The notes: a model not told the origin generated them from the letters alone. Numbered from the stretch's first letter, positions 45,940-56,271 are shown. The stretch is DNA of 64,000 nucleotides from an uncultured Alistipes sp. (GCA_944323075.1 CALURC010000014.1:58489-122488); one strand, 5' to 3'. A program made the numbers and translations.

Positions 45940-47120
45940 TCCTTATCGCATAATCTTTCGGGTCCCAGCAAGAACGCATAGGGCTCCGCCCCGATCTTCG
46001 TAAACGCTATTTTATCACTACCTCCCTCTCGAATGCCCAACGACCGGAGAATCGTCTCAATCGAGTAGGGGAACTCCCTTTTCATCACCTCACAACGTAC
46101 AATGCCCAAATCCTTCAACCGCCGGCGCAGCGATTTCGGATGATAGGGTATCGCCTCACTGAGCGAGAAGAGCCGTCCGAAAAAGTGCTCCGGTTCCGAT
46201 TCGAAAAGGCAATATCCGCTCGGCGATGTCGCAAAAGCTCCGATCCGTGCCGCATAACGGCTGACCAAACGTGCTTTCCCCAAGCTCACGTCCGGGACGC
46301 CAAACCATCCGTATGGAGGAGTAAACACGGCTGTTTCAGGTTGCTGTTCACCTCGAACGAAGAGTAGCGAATCCTCTTCGGAACGTGACACCCGAATCGT
46401 CCCCGATTCAAGCTCCGGATCGGAAGAAATACGAACCAAGACCTCTTTGCACTCTCCGTGAAGCGACATGACCTCGACCGAGGCCGTATCGCCGAAGATC
46501 CGAAACGCCTCATCCACATCGAACATCGGCGAAAGTTTCGCCACGACGGTTTTCCCTTTTTTCAGCAACTCGGGCAAAAGTCCGAGAAGATTCGGCGAAC
46601 AATCCTCCAGCAAAAACACCTTACGGGTTCCGTCACGCCGCGCCGGATCGATATAAAAAAGGTCGGCCCGCTCGGAGAACGCATCGATGAACCGTTCCGC
46701 CGTATCACACACCACCTCTATGTTGTCCGCCCCAAGACGTCTGAAATTGATCTCGGCCACACGGGCCGTCACTGGATCCCGTTCGACCGCGATCACCCGT
46801 TTGAACCAATGGCTCAGCGTATAGGCATCGACTCCCAATCCGCAAGTCAGATCAACACACAGATCTCCCGTGAATCTTTTTCTGCGGGCGACATCCTCAC
46901 TGCTCGACTGTTCGAACGCAAGCGGCGGTATAATACACCCCGCTCGGTAATAGGAGGGAAGTTTCGTCCGGGCCCGCTGCAAATACTTGACCTGCGTCGC
47001 CAACAGCGCCCCATGTTCACGCACTCGCAGGGCCACTCGCTCGGGAGCCTCTTCCCGCAGATCAAGCAACTGCCTCGTGATCGGATCACTATTCAATATT
47101 TCAACCTCTTCCAACGTCAT
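45936..47120 (-). CDS. Class I SAM methyltransferase with THUMP-like domain
   Basis: The 394-residue product has a class I methyltransferase centre (CVDLTCGLGVDAYTL as motif I, then FYIDPARRDGTRK as motif IV) and a C-terminal part resembling the THUMP-like domain of Bacteroidota proteins. The family probably modifies RNA, but its target is not known to me. It overlaps comEC by 20 bases at its start and nhaC by four at its end. Confidence 0.85.
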   Translation of the reverse strand: MTLEEVEILNSDPITRQLLDLREEAPERVALRVREHGALLATQVKYLQRARTKLPSYYRAGCIIPPLAFEQSSSEDVARRKRFTGDLCVDLTCGLGVDAYTLSHWFKRVIAVERDPVTARVAEINFRRLGADNIEVVCDTAERFIDAFSERADLFYIDPARRDGTRKVFLLEDCSPNLLGLLPELLKKGKTVVAKLSPMFDVDEAFRIFGDTASVEVMSLHGECKEVLVRISSDPELESGTIRVSRSEEDSLLFVRGEQQPETAVFTPPYGWFGVPDVSLGKARLVSRYAARIGAFATSPSGYCLFESEPEHFFGRLFSLSEAIPYHPKSLRRRLKDLGIVRCEVMKREFPYSIETILRSLGIREGGSDKIAFTKIGAEPYAFLLGPERLCDKE

Positions 47121-48639
47121 AACTCAATCTGTTTTTCGGGAGCCCGCCGATCCGCTCCTCATAAAGTTTCCATCCCAATACGACCAGCCCAAGCAGAAGA
47201 TAAAACAATGCGATCCAATACCCGTCGACATGGATTTTCCCTATTCCGGCAACCGGTGTGGAGGCAGCCCACGAAACGGTTCCATTCTGAATCCGCAACA
47301 CCCATTCGATCAGCGTGCTGCACACACCATTCAACCACGGGAACGGCAAAATCAGCCAGACGAGTCCGAGCAGGATGCAGACAAAGGCCGTAAAAATTAC
47401 CACCGGATTGATCAGCAGAGACATCAGCGGCAGGTTCCCGAAATTATAGAGGACGATCGGCAGCGTTCCGATTTGGGCCGCAACGCCGAGCAGAAGCGAG
47501 CTCCACAAAACATCCAACAGCTTGTTGCGGGACAACCGCCGACGATACATGCGTGGATAGAAGAAGAGGATCGACAGCACCGCCGCAAATGAGAGCTGGA
47601 AACTCACATCGTAAAGATAAAACGGACGGATAGCGAGCATCAGCGTGGCTGCACCCAGAACGATATTGTACCCGCCACCGACCACCGAGCAGGCAAACGC
47701 GAGTTGTGCGCCCGAACACATGAGCGCTGCACGGACCACCGACGGCGATAGCCCCGCCATGACCGCATAGAGCCACAACGCCAATATGACTAGCACGTTT
47801 TTCAGAATATGTCCTCTACGGAACAGTACGAGCCAACCGAACAGCATGTTGGCGATAATCAGCACAAACCCCATGTGCAATCCCGAAACCGCCAGAATGT
47901 GTGCCACACCGGTCCGGGAATACTCCTCTTTGAGGCGGGGATCGAATGCTCTCTTCTCTCCGGCCACCAATGCCGCAATCATATCCTTATCCGCATCGTC
48001 GATGTTCAGTTGTGCGATACGGTCCACCGCTGCCTGATGCAACATCGAGGCAGTTCGAATCAACCGTCGGCCGTTCCCCTCCAGACGAGCCACGATACCG
48101 TTTTCTACGACATACGTCCATGCACTGATTCCCCGACTCCGCATCAACCTTCCATACCGGCTTCCCGTCGTATCAAGCGGATTCAAATATCCGGTCACGC
48201 AAAGCTGGTCGCCGACGGCAACTCTCATCGAGGTATCCACCCGCAACTCGATCCGCTCATCGGTCGGGGTCCATGTACCCGCAGCCGCATCGGTCCGACG
48301 GAACGATCCGACATCCGCCGTTGTCCGCTGCCATCTTCCCTGTGTGACCGGCGTATCGTTCACCTCCAAAACCATCGCCAAACGTACACCGCGCGGCATC
48401 ACCTCCCGCGTCGCGGCAATTGCCGTCACCAAAATACCGCACATAAAAAGTGCTGCAGCCGAATAGCATCCGCCCCATACGCTCTTGCGCAACGCCCATG
48501 CAAGCAGATAACAGACGATCGTCACCGACACGATTACCCAATCGGGCGCTGTGACATATCCGAACGCAAAAATTCCCGCCGCAAAGCAGGGCAGAATTTT
48601 CAGAAAAGGTGTAATGCATAATCGTTCGGAGAGCAACAT
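47101..48639 (-). CDS. comEC: ComEC/Rec2 family DNA-uptake channel protein, lacking the metallo-beta-lactamase domain
   Basis: The 512-residue protein has N-terminal helices, a DUF4131-type OB-like extracellular region (about 75-210), and the Competence domain with the signature HILAVSGLHMGFVL and later SPSVVRAALMCS. It ends after the last membrane helices; no metallo-beta-lactamase domain follows. ComEC passes single-stranded DNA across the inner membrane. The shorter form without the nuclease-like domain is common in Bacteroidota. It starts 13 bases after yifB. Confidence 0.88.
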   Translation of the reverse strand: MLLSERLCITPFLKILPCFAAGIFAFGYVTAPDWVIVSVTIVCYLLAWALRKSVWGGCYSAAALFMCGILVTAIAATREVMPRGVRLAMVLEVNDTPVTQGRWQRTTADVGSFRRTDAAAGTWTPTDERIELRVDTSMRVAVGDQLCVTGYLNPLDTTGSRYGRLMRSRGISAWTYVVENGIVARLEGNGRRLIRTASMLHQAAVDRIAQLNIDDADKDMIAALVAGEKRAFDPRLKEEYSRTGVAHILAVSGLHMGFVLIIANMLFGWLVLFRRGHILKNVLVILALWLYAVMAGLSPSVVRAALMCSGAQLAFACSVVGGGYNIVLGAATLMLAIRPFYLYDVSFQLSFAAVLSILFFYPRMYRRRLSRNKLLDVLWSSLLLGVAAQIGTLPIVLYNFGNLPLMSLLINPVVIFTAFVCILLGLVWLILPFPWLNGVCSTLIEWVLRIQNGTVSWAASTPVAGIGKIHVDGYWIALFYLLLGLVVLGWKLYEERIGGLPKNRLSYDVGRG

Positions 48640-48652
48640 GACGGATCGTTTT

Positions 48653-50188
48653 TCAATTTCCCCAACTGTCTCGATCGAGTGTTCTGTATCCGATCGCTTC
48701 GGCGATGTGTGCCGGTTCGATCTGCTCCGTCCCCGTCAAATCGGCAATCGTCCGGGCCACCTTGATGATCCGATCGTAAGCCCGGGCCGACAGATTGAAC
48801 CGCTCCATAGCCCGCCGCAACAGTACGCCCGACTCCTCCGAGAGCGGACAGAACTCCCGCAAACAGCGGCTGTTCATCATCGAATTGGTGTGAATCGACA
48901 TGCCTGCAAAACGAGCGGACTGAATCTTACGCGCCGCCACGACCCGTTGCCGGATAACCGCACTCGACTCCTCGCCACCGGTCCGGGAGAGTTCGTCGAA
49001 CTCCACGGGAACGACCTCGATGTGCATATCGATCCGATCGAGCATCGGGCCCGAAATCCGGTTCATATATTTGAACACCGCTCCGGGCGAACAGACACAC
49101 GCCTTCGTCGGATGGTTATAATAGCCGCAAGGGCAGGGGTTCATCGCTGCGATCAACATGAAGTTTGCCGGGTACTGAACCGTATATTTCGATCGGGAAA
49201 CCGTAATCATGTGGTCTTCCATAGGCTGCCGCAGAGTTTCCAACAGATTTCGGCCGAATTCGGGCAACTCATCGGCAAACAGAATACCGTTATGGGCCAG
49301 CGAAATCTCCCCGGGCATAGGCGTCGAACCGCCTCCGGCCAAAGCAGCCTGAGAGGTCAGGTGATGCGGCGCCCGGAAAGGTCGGGTCAGCATCAATCCC
49401 GCATGGGCACCCAATTTTCCGGCAACGGAGTGAATCTTGGTCGTTTCGAGGGCCTCTTCGAGGGTCATCGGCGGCATGATCGAGGGCATGCGTCGGGCCA
49501 GCATCGTCTTGCCCGATCCCGGAGGTCCGATCATCAGCACGTTGTGTCCGCCGGCAGCAGCGATTTCCAATGCCCTTTTGGCGCGAGCCGCCCCCCGTAC
49601 GTCGGCAAAATCGAGGTCGAAAACTTCAGACTCCTCACGAAACAGCCGTTCCAGATCGATCCGAACCGGTGTCAACTCTTTTTCTCCCCGCAGAAAATCC
49701 ACCACCTCGCGCAAATGTTCTACACCGTATACCTCCAATCCATCAACTACAGCAGCTTCTGCCGCATTATGAGCAGGTAATATAACTCCTCGAAAACCCT
49801 GTTTCTTCGCCTCCAACGCAATGGGCAATGCACCTCGAACCGGCAACACCGATCCATCAAGCGACAATTCGCCCATAATCACATAATCAGCAATCCGTCC
49901 ATCAGACAATTGTTCCGACGCCGCCAATATGGCAATAGCAATCGGCAAGTCGTAAGCCGAACCCTCCTTCCGGATATCGGCAGGAGCCAGATTTACCACT
50001 ATTTTCTTTCCGCTCATCCGATAGGAACAGTTTCCGAATGCAGCACGAATCCGTTCCTGACTCTCCCGAACCGCATTGTCGGGCAATCCGACCATATACA
50101 TGCCTATGCCTTGCGTAATATTCACCTCAACAGAGACCGTCAAGGCCTCTATACCGATCAGTGCACTCGCATAGCTTTTGACAAACAT
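48653..50188 (-). CDS. YifB/ComM family Mg-chelatase-like AAA+ ATPase
   Basis: The 511-residue protein has an N-terminal Lon-protease-like domain (MFVKSYASALIGIEALTVSV, then IGMYMVGLPDNAVRESQERI), an AAA+ core with Walker A GPPGSGKTML and Walker B ILFADELPEF, a Cys-rich insertion (MNPCPCGYYNHPTKACVC), and the C-terminal Mg-chelatase extension. ComM-type proteins act as branch-migration helicases in natural transformation. Its position next to comEC fits that role. Confidence 0.92.
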   Translation of the reverse strand: MFVKSYASALIGIEALTVSVEVNITQGIGMYMVGLPDNAVRESQERIRAAFGNCSYRMSGKKIVVNLAPADIRKEGSAYDLPIAIAILAASEQLSDGRIADYVIMGELSLDGSVLPVRGALPIALEAKKQGFRGVILPAHNAAEAAVVDGLEVYGVEHLREVVDFLRGEKELTPVRIDLERLFREESEVFDLDFADVRGAARAKRALEIAAAGGHNVLMIGPPGSGKTMLARRMPSIMPPMTLEEALETTKIHSVAGKLGAHAGLMLTRPFRAPHHLTSQAALAGGGSTPMPGEISLAHNGILFADELPEFGRNLLETLRQPMEDHMITVSRSKYTVQYPANFMLIAAMNPCPCGYYNHPTKACVCSPGAVFKYMNRISGPMLDRIDMHIEVVPVEFDELSRTGGEESSAVIRQRVVAARKIQSARFAGMSIHTNSMMNSRCLREFCPLSEESGVLLRRAMERFNLSARAYDRIIKVARTIADLTGTEQIEPAHIAEAIGYRTLDRDSWGN

Positions 50189-50240
50189 ACGGATCCGGAT
50201 TTTTTATTGAATGAGCTTTTCGAAATGTACAGAATTAAGA

Positions 50241-51842
50241 TCAGAAGGGGGAATGTTCATCATCGGGAGGAGCTCCAAAGCCACCCAAGCTGTCTTTCGC
50301 TCCGCCGAGCGATCCGGACGGGATTCCGAATTCGCCATATCCTCCAAAATCATTCAATGCTCCGGCAGCACCGGCTCCACCACCATCGATGGCCGAACCG
50401 AACTCCTGATTCATGCCTCCCGACATCATGCCGCCATCCATCGAAATGTCATCATAGTCCAAGAACTTGGCCTGCTCCTTACGGAAACGCAGTTTGATCG
50501 TGTCGACTGCTCCGTTACGGTGTTTTGCCACAATAATTTCGGCCATACCCTGCGTCGAATTGCCCGCTTCGTCCACGTTCAGTCCGTAATATTCGGGACG
50601 ATGAATAAAGGCCACCAAGTCGGCATCCTGTTCGATCGCTCCGGATTCACGCAGGTCAGAAAGTTGCGGACGTTTGTCTCCGCCCCGAGACTCCACCGAA
50701 CGGTTCAACTGCGACAACGCGATAATCGGAATGTTCAGCTCCTTGGCAATCGCTTTCAGCGAACGGGAAATCATGGCAACCTCCTGCTCCCGATTACCCC
50801 GTGTATCGACCGAAGCCGTCATCAACTGCAAGTAGTCGATGATGATCAACTGAATATCGTATTGAGTTTTGAGCCGACGGGCCTTCGACCGAAACTCATA
50901 AATCGACAGAGCCGGCGTATCATCGATAAAGAGAGGTGCACCGGCAAGGGGCTTGATCGAGGCTTCAAGATGTTTCCACTGTTCGGGAGTCAGTTGCCCG
51001 TTACGCACGTCCCGGGAGTCGAGCCCCGACTCTCCGACAATCAGTCGCATCATCAACTGCTCGGCACTCATTTCCAAAGAAAAAAAAGCTACGCCCTTTT
51101 CAAAATCGACCGCAACGTTCCGGGCCAACGAAAGAACAAAAGCCGTCTTACCCATAGAGGGACGCGCCGCGATAATAATCAAATCCGACGGCTGCCACCC
51201 TAACGTCAAACGGTCCAAATGAGTGAATCCCGACGGCACACCACTGAAGCTACCTTCCCGTTTAGATGCCTCTTCGATTGCCTGCAACGTCCTTGTCAAA
51301 ATATCTTTCGATTTCTGCACATCGCGTTTGACGTGTCCCTCCGATACTTTGAAAATCTCGCCCTCAGCCAGATCAATCAGGTCGGTCACGTCCATCGACT
51401 CGTCGTAGGCTTTTTTTTGTATTTCGGTTGCAGCACGAATCAGTTCTCGTTGTACGAACTTCTGGGCTATGATCTTACTATGGTACTCAATATGGGCAGC
51501 TGAACCCACTTTTTGGGTCAACTGTGCCAGATAAGCCGCACCTCCCACCGCTGAAAGCTTCCGGTTCTGTTTCAGCTTTTCGGTCACCGTATAGAGGTCG
51601 ATCGGCTTCAGCTCCATCGACAGATCGAGAATCGCCTTATAGATAATCTGATGAGCCTCCTTATAAAAAGCCTCGGGCGTAATCACCCCCTGCACTTCGA
51701 TCACCGCATCTTTCTCCAACATCAGTGCTCCCAACACGGCTTCCTCCAGCTCGATGGACTGAGGTGGAACCAATCCGACAGAATCGGTCAACATAGCGGC
51801 AGCATCACGATTGTTTTCGTTCGGTGTATACTGTTTTGCCAT
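50241..51842 (-). CDS. dnaB: Replicative DNA helicase DnaB
   Basis: The 533-residue protein has the DnaB N-terminal domain (about 25-130, SIELEEAVLGALMLEKDAVI), a linker helix, and the RecA-like C-terminal domain with Walker A ARPSMGKTAF, Walker B IQLIIIDYLQL and FRKEQAKFLD near the end. A Gly/Ser-rich tail of about 55 residues follows, longer than in E. coli DnaB. No intein is seen. It unwinds DNA at the replication fork. Confidence 0.95.
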   Translation of the reverse strand: MAKQYTPNENNRDAAAMLTDSVGLVPPQSIELEEAVLGALMLEKDAVIEVQGVITPEAFYKEAHQIIYKAILDLSMELKPIDLYTVTEKLKQNRKLSAVGGAAYLAQLTQKVGSAAHIEYHSKIIAQKFVQRELIRAATEIQKKAYDESMDVTDLIDLAEGEIFKVSEGHVKRDVQKSKDILTRTLQAIEEASKREGSFSGVPSGFTHLDRLTLGWQPSDLIIIAARPSMGKTAFVLSLARNVAVDFEKGVAFFSLEMSAEQLMMRLIVGESGLDSRDVRNGQLTPEQWKHLEASIKPLAGAPLFIDDTPALSIYEFRSKARRLKTQYDIQLIIIDYLQLMTASVDTRGNREQEVAMISRSLKAIAKELNIPIIALSQLNRSVESRGGDKRPQLSDLRESGAIEQDADLVAFIHRPEYYGLNVDEAGNSTQGMAEIIVAKHRNGAVDTIKLRFRKEQAKFLDYDDISMDGGMMSGGMNQEFGSAIDGGGAGAAGALNDFGGYGEFGIPSGSLGGAKDSLGGFGAPPDDEHSPF

Positions 51843-51887
51843 TCCACAAAATTTCTATTCTCAACTAAAAGGTAAAGGTACGATTTT

Positions 51888-53672
51888 CTATCGAGAACGC
51901 GAACGGTTTCTTGCTATTTTTACGGGTCGAGATGGGCGGGACGACTCCTTCTTCCACGTGAAAAAGTAACTCTTCTGTCGCCGTTTCTCCTCCTGTGTCC
52001 GGGCCACATAGACCTTCTCCCCGGTATAGGGATTCACCCCTGTGTAGAACATGACCGACGAAAGTGTCATCGGAGTAGGGGTCAGATCCTGAACCTGTTC
52101 CAGACGGAAATCGAGTCGGCGCACCTTTTCGGAGAGCCGCTGCATATCCTGTTCGTTACACCCCGGATGGCTCGAAATGAAGTAAGGGATCAGCTGATAA
52201 TTCAACCCTTCCTCGGCGCAAATACGGTGAAAACGCCGGTTCAAATCCTCGAACAGCGAGAAAGAGGGTTTGCGCATCAGTTTCAAAACCCCGTCTTCGG
52301 TGTGCTCGGGGGCCACCTTCAGGCGCCCTGAAACATGATTCACGATCACCTCGCGCAAATAGGCATCCCGATCCGGTTCGAAAAGGTCATAACGAATTCC
52401 ACTACCGATAAAGGCCTTTTTCACCCCCTTGATCTTTGTCGCCTTGCGGTAGAGTTCAATCAGCGGCGTATGGTCGTTGTTCAGGTTCCGGCACGGCGAC
52501 GGATGAAGACAAGAAGGCCGGCTACATTTACGACATAGCCGTTCATCACGTCCTCCCATGCGGTACATATTGGCCGAAGGGCCTCCCAGATCGGAGATGT
52601 ACCCCTTAAAGTCGGGTTGTTTCGTCACCCGTTCCACCTCTTTGAGGATCGACCGTTCGCTCCGGCTCGAGACGAATTTTCCCTGATGCACCGAAATCGT
52701 ACAGAAACTGCAGCCGCCGAAGCATCCCCGATGCAGATTGACCGAAAACTTGATCATCTCATAGGCTGGAATCATTCCCTTGTCCCGATAACGGGGGTGG
52801 GGCAGTCGCGTATAGGGCAGATCGAAGCTGTGGTCGAGCTCGGCCTCACTCAGTTTCGGATAGGGCGGATTCACCACCACATACCGATCACCCACCGGTT
52901 CAACCAGCGTCCGCGACTCCATCCGGTTCGACTCGGTCTCGATATGGACAAAATTTTCACCGAATGCCTGTTTGTTTTTTAAGCAAGTCTCAAAAGCATG
53001 CAAGCGTATCGGTGCCTCGCCGAGCGAAGCGACATATTTTTCATCGGCCAGAAAAGCCACCTGATTCAATTTACGCAACAGATGGAGGTTAAATCCGTTG
53101 TTGAGCGTCCGCGCAATATCGACCACCACACGGTCGCCCATGCCGTAAGCCAACAGATCGGCCCCGCTGTCGACCAATACGGAGGGTTTGATCGAATCGC
53201 TCCAATAGTCATAGTGGGCGAACCGACGGAGCGAGGCCTCGATCCCGCCGATCACCACCGGCACATCGGGGAAGAGCTGTTTCAGGATACGGCTATACAC
53301 CGTCACAGCGTAATCGGGACGGAACCCGGCCTTTCCTCCCGGTGTATAGGCATCGTCGCTGCGCAACCTTTTGTTCGCGGTGTAGTGGTTGACCATCGAG
53401 TCCATGCTTCCGGCCGACACGCCGAAAAACAATCGGGGGCGCCCCAGTTTCTTGAAATCCCGCAGGTCATCCCGCCAGTTGGGCTGGGGAACAATCGCTA
53501 CCCGCAACCCTTCGGCTTCTAACAGACGACCGATCACGGCCGCCCCGAACGAAGGGTGATCCACATAGGCGTCGCCCGAGAAGAGGATCACATCCAACTC
53601 CTCCCAGCCCCGGGCCCGCACCTCCTTGACCGATGTGGGCAACCAATCCCGTATGTCGTATCGTTGTTCCAT
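51888..53672 (-). CDS. YgiQ family (UPF0313) radical SAM protein
   Basis: The 594-residue protein has an N-terminal UPF0313 region (DWLPTSVKEVRARGWEELDV), and a radical SAM cluster motif CFGGCSFC in HRGCFGGCSFCTISVHQGKF. A second Cys cluster (LCRKCSRPSCLHPSPC) follows, and the C-terminal YgiQ domain ends in a basic tail. The reaction is not established. It lies 45 bases after dnaB's start side and eight bases downstream of queA on the same strand. Confidence 0.92.
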   Translation of the reverse strand: MEQRYDIRDWLPTSVKEVRARGWEELDVILFSGDAYVDHPSFGAAVIGRLLEAEGLRVAIVPQPNWRDDLRDFKKLGRPRLFFGVSAGSMDSMVNHYTANKRLRSDDAYTPGGKAGFRPDYAVTVYSRILKQLFPDVPVVIGGIEASLRRFAHYDYWSDSIKPSVLVDSGADLLAYGMGDRVVVDIARTLNNGFNLHLLRKLNQVAFLADEKYVASLGEAPIRLHAFETCLKNKQAFGENFVHIETESNRMESRTLVEPVGDRYVVVNPPYPKLSEAELDHSFDLPYTRLPHPRYRDKGMIPAYEMIKFSVNLHRGCFGGCSFCTISVHQGKFVSSRSERSILKEVERVTKQPDFKGYISDLGGPSANMYRMGGRDERLCRKCSRPSCLHPSPCRNLNNDHTPLIELYRKATKIKGVKKAFIGSGIRYDLFEPDRDAYLREVIVNHVSGRLKVAPEHTEDGVLKLMRKPSFSLFEDLNRRFHRICAEEGLNYQLIPYFISSHPGCNEQDMQRLSEKVRRLDFRLEQVQDLTPTPMTLSSVMFYTGVNPYTGEKVYVARTQEEKRRQKSYFFTWKKESSRPSRPVKIARNRSRSR

Positions 53673-53680
53673 CTACTCTT

Positions 53681-54886
53681 CTATGGGATCAACAGCGAAC
53701 TGTCGCCGTAACTCAAAAACCGGAATCCATTATCCAACGCATAGCGGTAGACCTCTCGCCACCGATCGCCGATCAGTGCCGACACGAGCAGCAGCAGTGT
53801 GCTTTTCGGTTGGTGGAAATTGGTAATCAACGAAGTCACGATTCGGAACCGGTATCCGGGCATGATCATGATCCGAGTTGCTGTCCGGATGCGGTCCATA
53901 CTCTGTGTCTCCATCCATTCAACCAGTGCCCCCAACAGCCGCGTCGTCTCCAGCGTTTCGGGCACATCGTAGATCTCCCACTGTCCAACAGGCGTTTCGG
54001 CATCGGGTGTTCCATGCTGCAGGATCCGGTACCCCAATGCCGGCAACGACTCCAGCGTCCGGACCGAAGTGGTTCCCACGGCCGTCACATTTCCATCGTG
54101 CAGGATTAGGTCTCTCAACACCGAAAGCTTGATTTCGAAGTGTTCCGTGTGCATGTGGTGTTCGATCACCCGGTCGGTCTTGACCGGCAGAAACGTCCCG
54201 GCCCCGACATGCAGCGTCACCTCTCCGAAAGGATGTCCTTCGCGTTGCAACGCCTCGAAAATCTCCGGCGTAAAATGTAGTCCGGCCGTAGGCGCCGCCA
54301 CCGACCCCTCGTAACGGGAATAAACCGTCTGGTAACGGCTGTTGTCGGACTCCTCGCTCTCCCGACGCAAATAGGGTGGAATCGGAATCCGGCCCAACGC
54401 ATCGAGCAGTTGTCCGAAGGTCATATCGGCATTCCAGGAAAAACGAATGATCTGCTCCTTTTCCGTCACTTCAACTTTTTCGGCACTCAGCCGGCAGGAG
54501 ACGCCATCCGTCTCGAAATCGATATGCAACGGACCCTCCTTCCATTTTTTCAGATTCCCGACGATACACTTCCACTGTGCTTCTCCCTTTACGGAAAACG
54601 CACGTTCGTAATCGGCCGGATCGTACGGCTCGAGGCAGAACACCTCGATTCTTGCTCCAGTCTCCTTGTGAAAAATCAACCGGGCCCGGATCACCTTCGT
54701 GTTGTTGAATACCAGCATGCTTCCCTGCGGCAGATGATTTCCGATATGGCTGAACCGGTCCTCGGAAATCACGCCTCGCTTATACAGCAACAACTTGGAG
54801 TCCTCCCGGTGTTCCAACGGAAATTTTGCAATACGCTCTTCAGGCAATGTATAGTCGTAATCCGATATGCGAATATCCCTCTCCAT
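53681..54886 (-). CDS. queA: S-adenosylmethionine:tRNA ribosyltransferase-isomerase
   Basis: The protein of about 401 residues from MERDIRISDYDYTLPEERIA has QueA motifs: FNNTKVIRARLIF, SVAAPTAGLHFT, GAGTFLPVKTD and SLITNFHQPKSTLLLLV. An in-frame ATG at 54904 would add six residues; the later one fits the family better. QueA transfers ribose from SAM to preQ1 in tRNA to make epoxyqueuosine. It heads the long minus-strand block. Confidence 0.95.
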   Translation of the reverse strand: MERDIRISDYDYTLPEERIAKFPLEHREDSKLLLYKRGVISEDRFSHIGNHLPQGSMLVFNNTKVIRARLIFHKETGARIEVFCLEPYDPADYERAFSVKGEAQWKCIVGNLKKWKEGPLHIDFETDGVSCRLSAEKVEVTEKEQIIRFSWNADMTFGQLLDALGRIPIPPYLRRESEESDNSRYQTVYSRYEGSVAAPTAGLHFTPEIFEALQREGHPFGEVTLHVGAGTFLPVKTDRVIEHHMHTEHFEIKLSVLRDLILHDGNVTAVGTTSVRTLESLPALGYRILQHGTPDAETPVGQWEIYDVPETLETTRLLGALVEWMETQSMDRIRTATRIMIMPGYRFRIVTSLITNFHQPKSTLLLLVSALIGDRWREVYRYALDNGFRFLSYGDSSLLIP

Positions 54887-54982
54887 AAACAAAATATCGT
54901 TCAATCGTCCGATTTCGGTACAAAGGAAATAAAAATCGACCGTTTTTCACCATACAATACCGTTCTGCCCAAATCTTTTTCC

Positions 54983-54990
54983 TATTTTTG
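54983..54990 (+). promoter_or_regulatory. Putative -7 box for the metallophosphoesterase gene
   Basis: TATTTTTG, an exact TAnnTTTG match, 31 bases before the start codon; no clear -33 box. Confidence 0.45.
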
Positions 54991-55021
54991 TTTCCGATAC
55001 ATACCCTAAAACTTTCTCCAT

Positions 55022-56182
55022 ATGAAACGAATCGCCTCACTTTTTATTCTCCTTTCCCTGACCGGATGGACCAGCACCTCAGCCCAAACCTATCGGTTCG
55101 ATCATGGGCCCTACCTGCAAGAGCTGACCAATACGGGGGTAACTTTCGTATTCACTACCAGCGAAAAGGGTATCTCATGGATCGAACTGAAAGACAATAA
55201 CGGCAAAATCACCAGCCATTATGACGTAAAAAACGGACTTCGCAACGCCTACACGACCTTCAACACGATCCGGGTCGAGGAGCTGCTCCCGAATACCCGT
55301 TACCAATACCGGATGATCTCCAAGCAAATCGCCGACTTTCAACCCTACAAAGTGACCTTCGGCGACAGCATCACATCGCAGTGGTACGAATTCTCCACAT
55401 GGGATCCGAAAACGGAGCGTTGTTCCTTTATTGCCTTGAGCGACATGCATCAGGACCACGACAAACTAGCCCAGCTACTGAATCTCGCTGACGTACAAAG
55501 TGCCGATATCGTCTTCTACGTAGGCGACATGATGAACTATTACGATAACGAAACGGTCCCGTTCCAGAGTTTCATCGATACGAGCGTCTCGCTTTTCGCT
55601 ACGGAACGTCCGTTTGTTCTAGTTCGCGGCAACCACGAGACACGCGGTAACAAGGCACGCGAATACAACCGCTACGTTCCGAAAAGCGACGGCAAATATT
55701 ACGGCGCCTACCGCATCGGCGATGTGATGTTCGTCATCATGGATTGCGGAGAGGACAAGCCGGACGACTTCTGGGTCTATGCGGGTTTGACCGATTTCGA
55801 CGGTTACCGCAAGGAACAGGCCGAATGGTTCAGCAAAATCATTCAGTCGAAAGAGTATAAAACCGCCCGCTGGCACATCGTAATGAACCATTTCCCGCCC
55901 ATCTCCCATCTCGAAGAGGGTCATCCTGAACGCCACGGCGTACAACACATGTTGGACCTGTTCCTCCCGTTATACAGGCAGGCGAAAATCGATCTGATGA
56001 TCTCGGGACACAACCACAAATATGAGTTCATGTCTCCCGAAGAGTTCGAAGAGATAGGCTTCCCGGTCATCATCAACAGCACCGAGAGCGTCGCTCGCGT
56101 AGATATCGATGGGAAAAAGATGAAGGTCAAGGTCGAGGACCGAAGCGGCAACACCCTGAAAACCTTTACCGTAGAAAAATAG
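55022..56182 (+). CDS. Secreted metallophosphoesterase with N-terminal Fn3-like domain
   Basis: The 386-residue protein has a signal peptide (MKRIASLFILLSLTGWTSTSAQ), an N-terminal fibronectin/purple-acid-phosphatase-like domain (about 25-125), and a calcineurin-like catalytic domain with DMHQDHDK, VGDMMNY, RGNHETRG, MNHFPP and SGHNHKYE, which supply the two-metal site. It would hydrolyse phosphate esters in the periplasm; the substrate is unknown. It appears monocistronic. Confidence 0.9.
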   Translation: MKRIASLFILLSLTGWTSTSAQTYRFDHGPYLQELTNTGVTFVFTTSEKGISWIELKDNNGKITSHYDVKNGLRNAYTTFNTIRVEELLPNTRYQYRMISKQIADFQPYKVTFGDSITSQWYEFSTWDPKTERCSFIALSDMHQDHDKLAQLLNLADVQSADIVFYVGDMMNYYDNETVPFQSFIDTSVSLFATERPFVLVRGNHETRGNKAREYNRYVPKSDGKYYGAYRIGDVMFVIMDCGEDKPDDFWVYAGLTDFDGYRKEQAEWFSKIIQSKEYKTARWHIVMNHFPPISHLEEGHPERHGVQHMLDLFLPLYRQAKIDLMISGHNHKYEFMSPEEFEEIGFPVIINSTESVARVDIDGKKMKVKVEDRSGNTLKTFTVEK

Positions 56183-56263
56183 ATCTTTTGTTAATGACTA
56201 TCTTCACGCCCCATTGTTCCGATTAAATTACGGAAACGTTCGGCGAATTTGTCACAAAATATA

Positions 56264-56271
56264 TACCTTTG
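56264..56271 (+). promoter_or_regulatory. Promoter -7 box for rnpB
   Basis: TACCTTTG, an exact TAnnTTTG match, placed five bases before the predicted 5' end of the RNase P RNA. A TTCG is found 21 bases upstream as a possible -33 box. Confidence 0.7.

Noticed and set aside
48551-49780. 409-codon open frame on the plus strand
   Set aside because: Antisense to yifB, whose motifs are intact; composition is typical of a shadow frame.
50241-51842. Intein in dnaB
   Set aside because: Length and continuous motifs leave no room for an insertion; only a Gly-rich tail is unusual.
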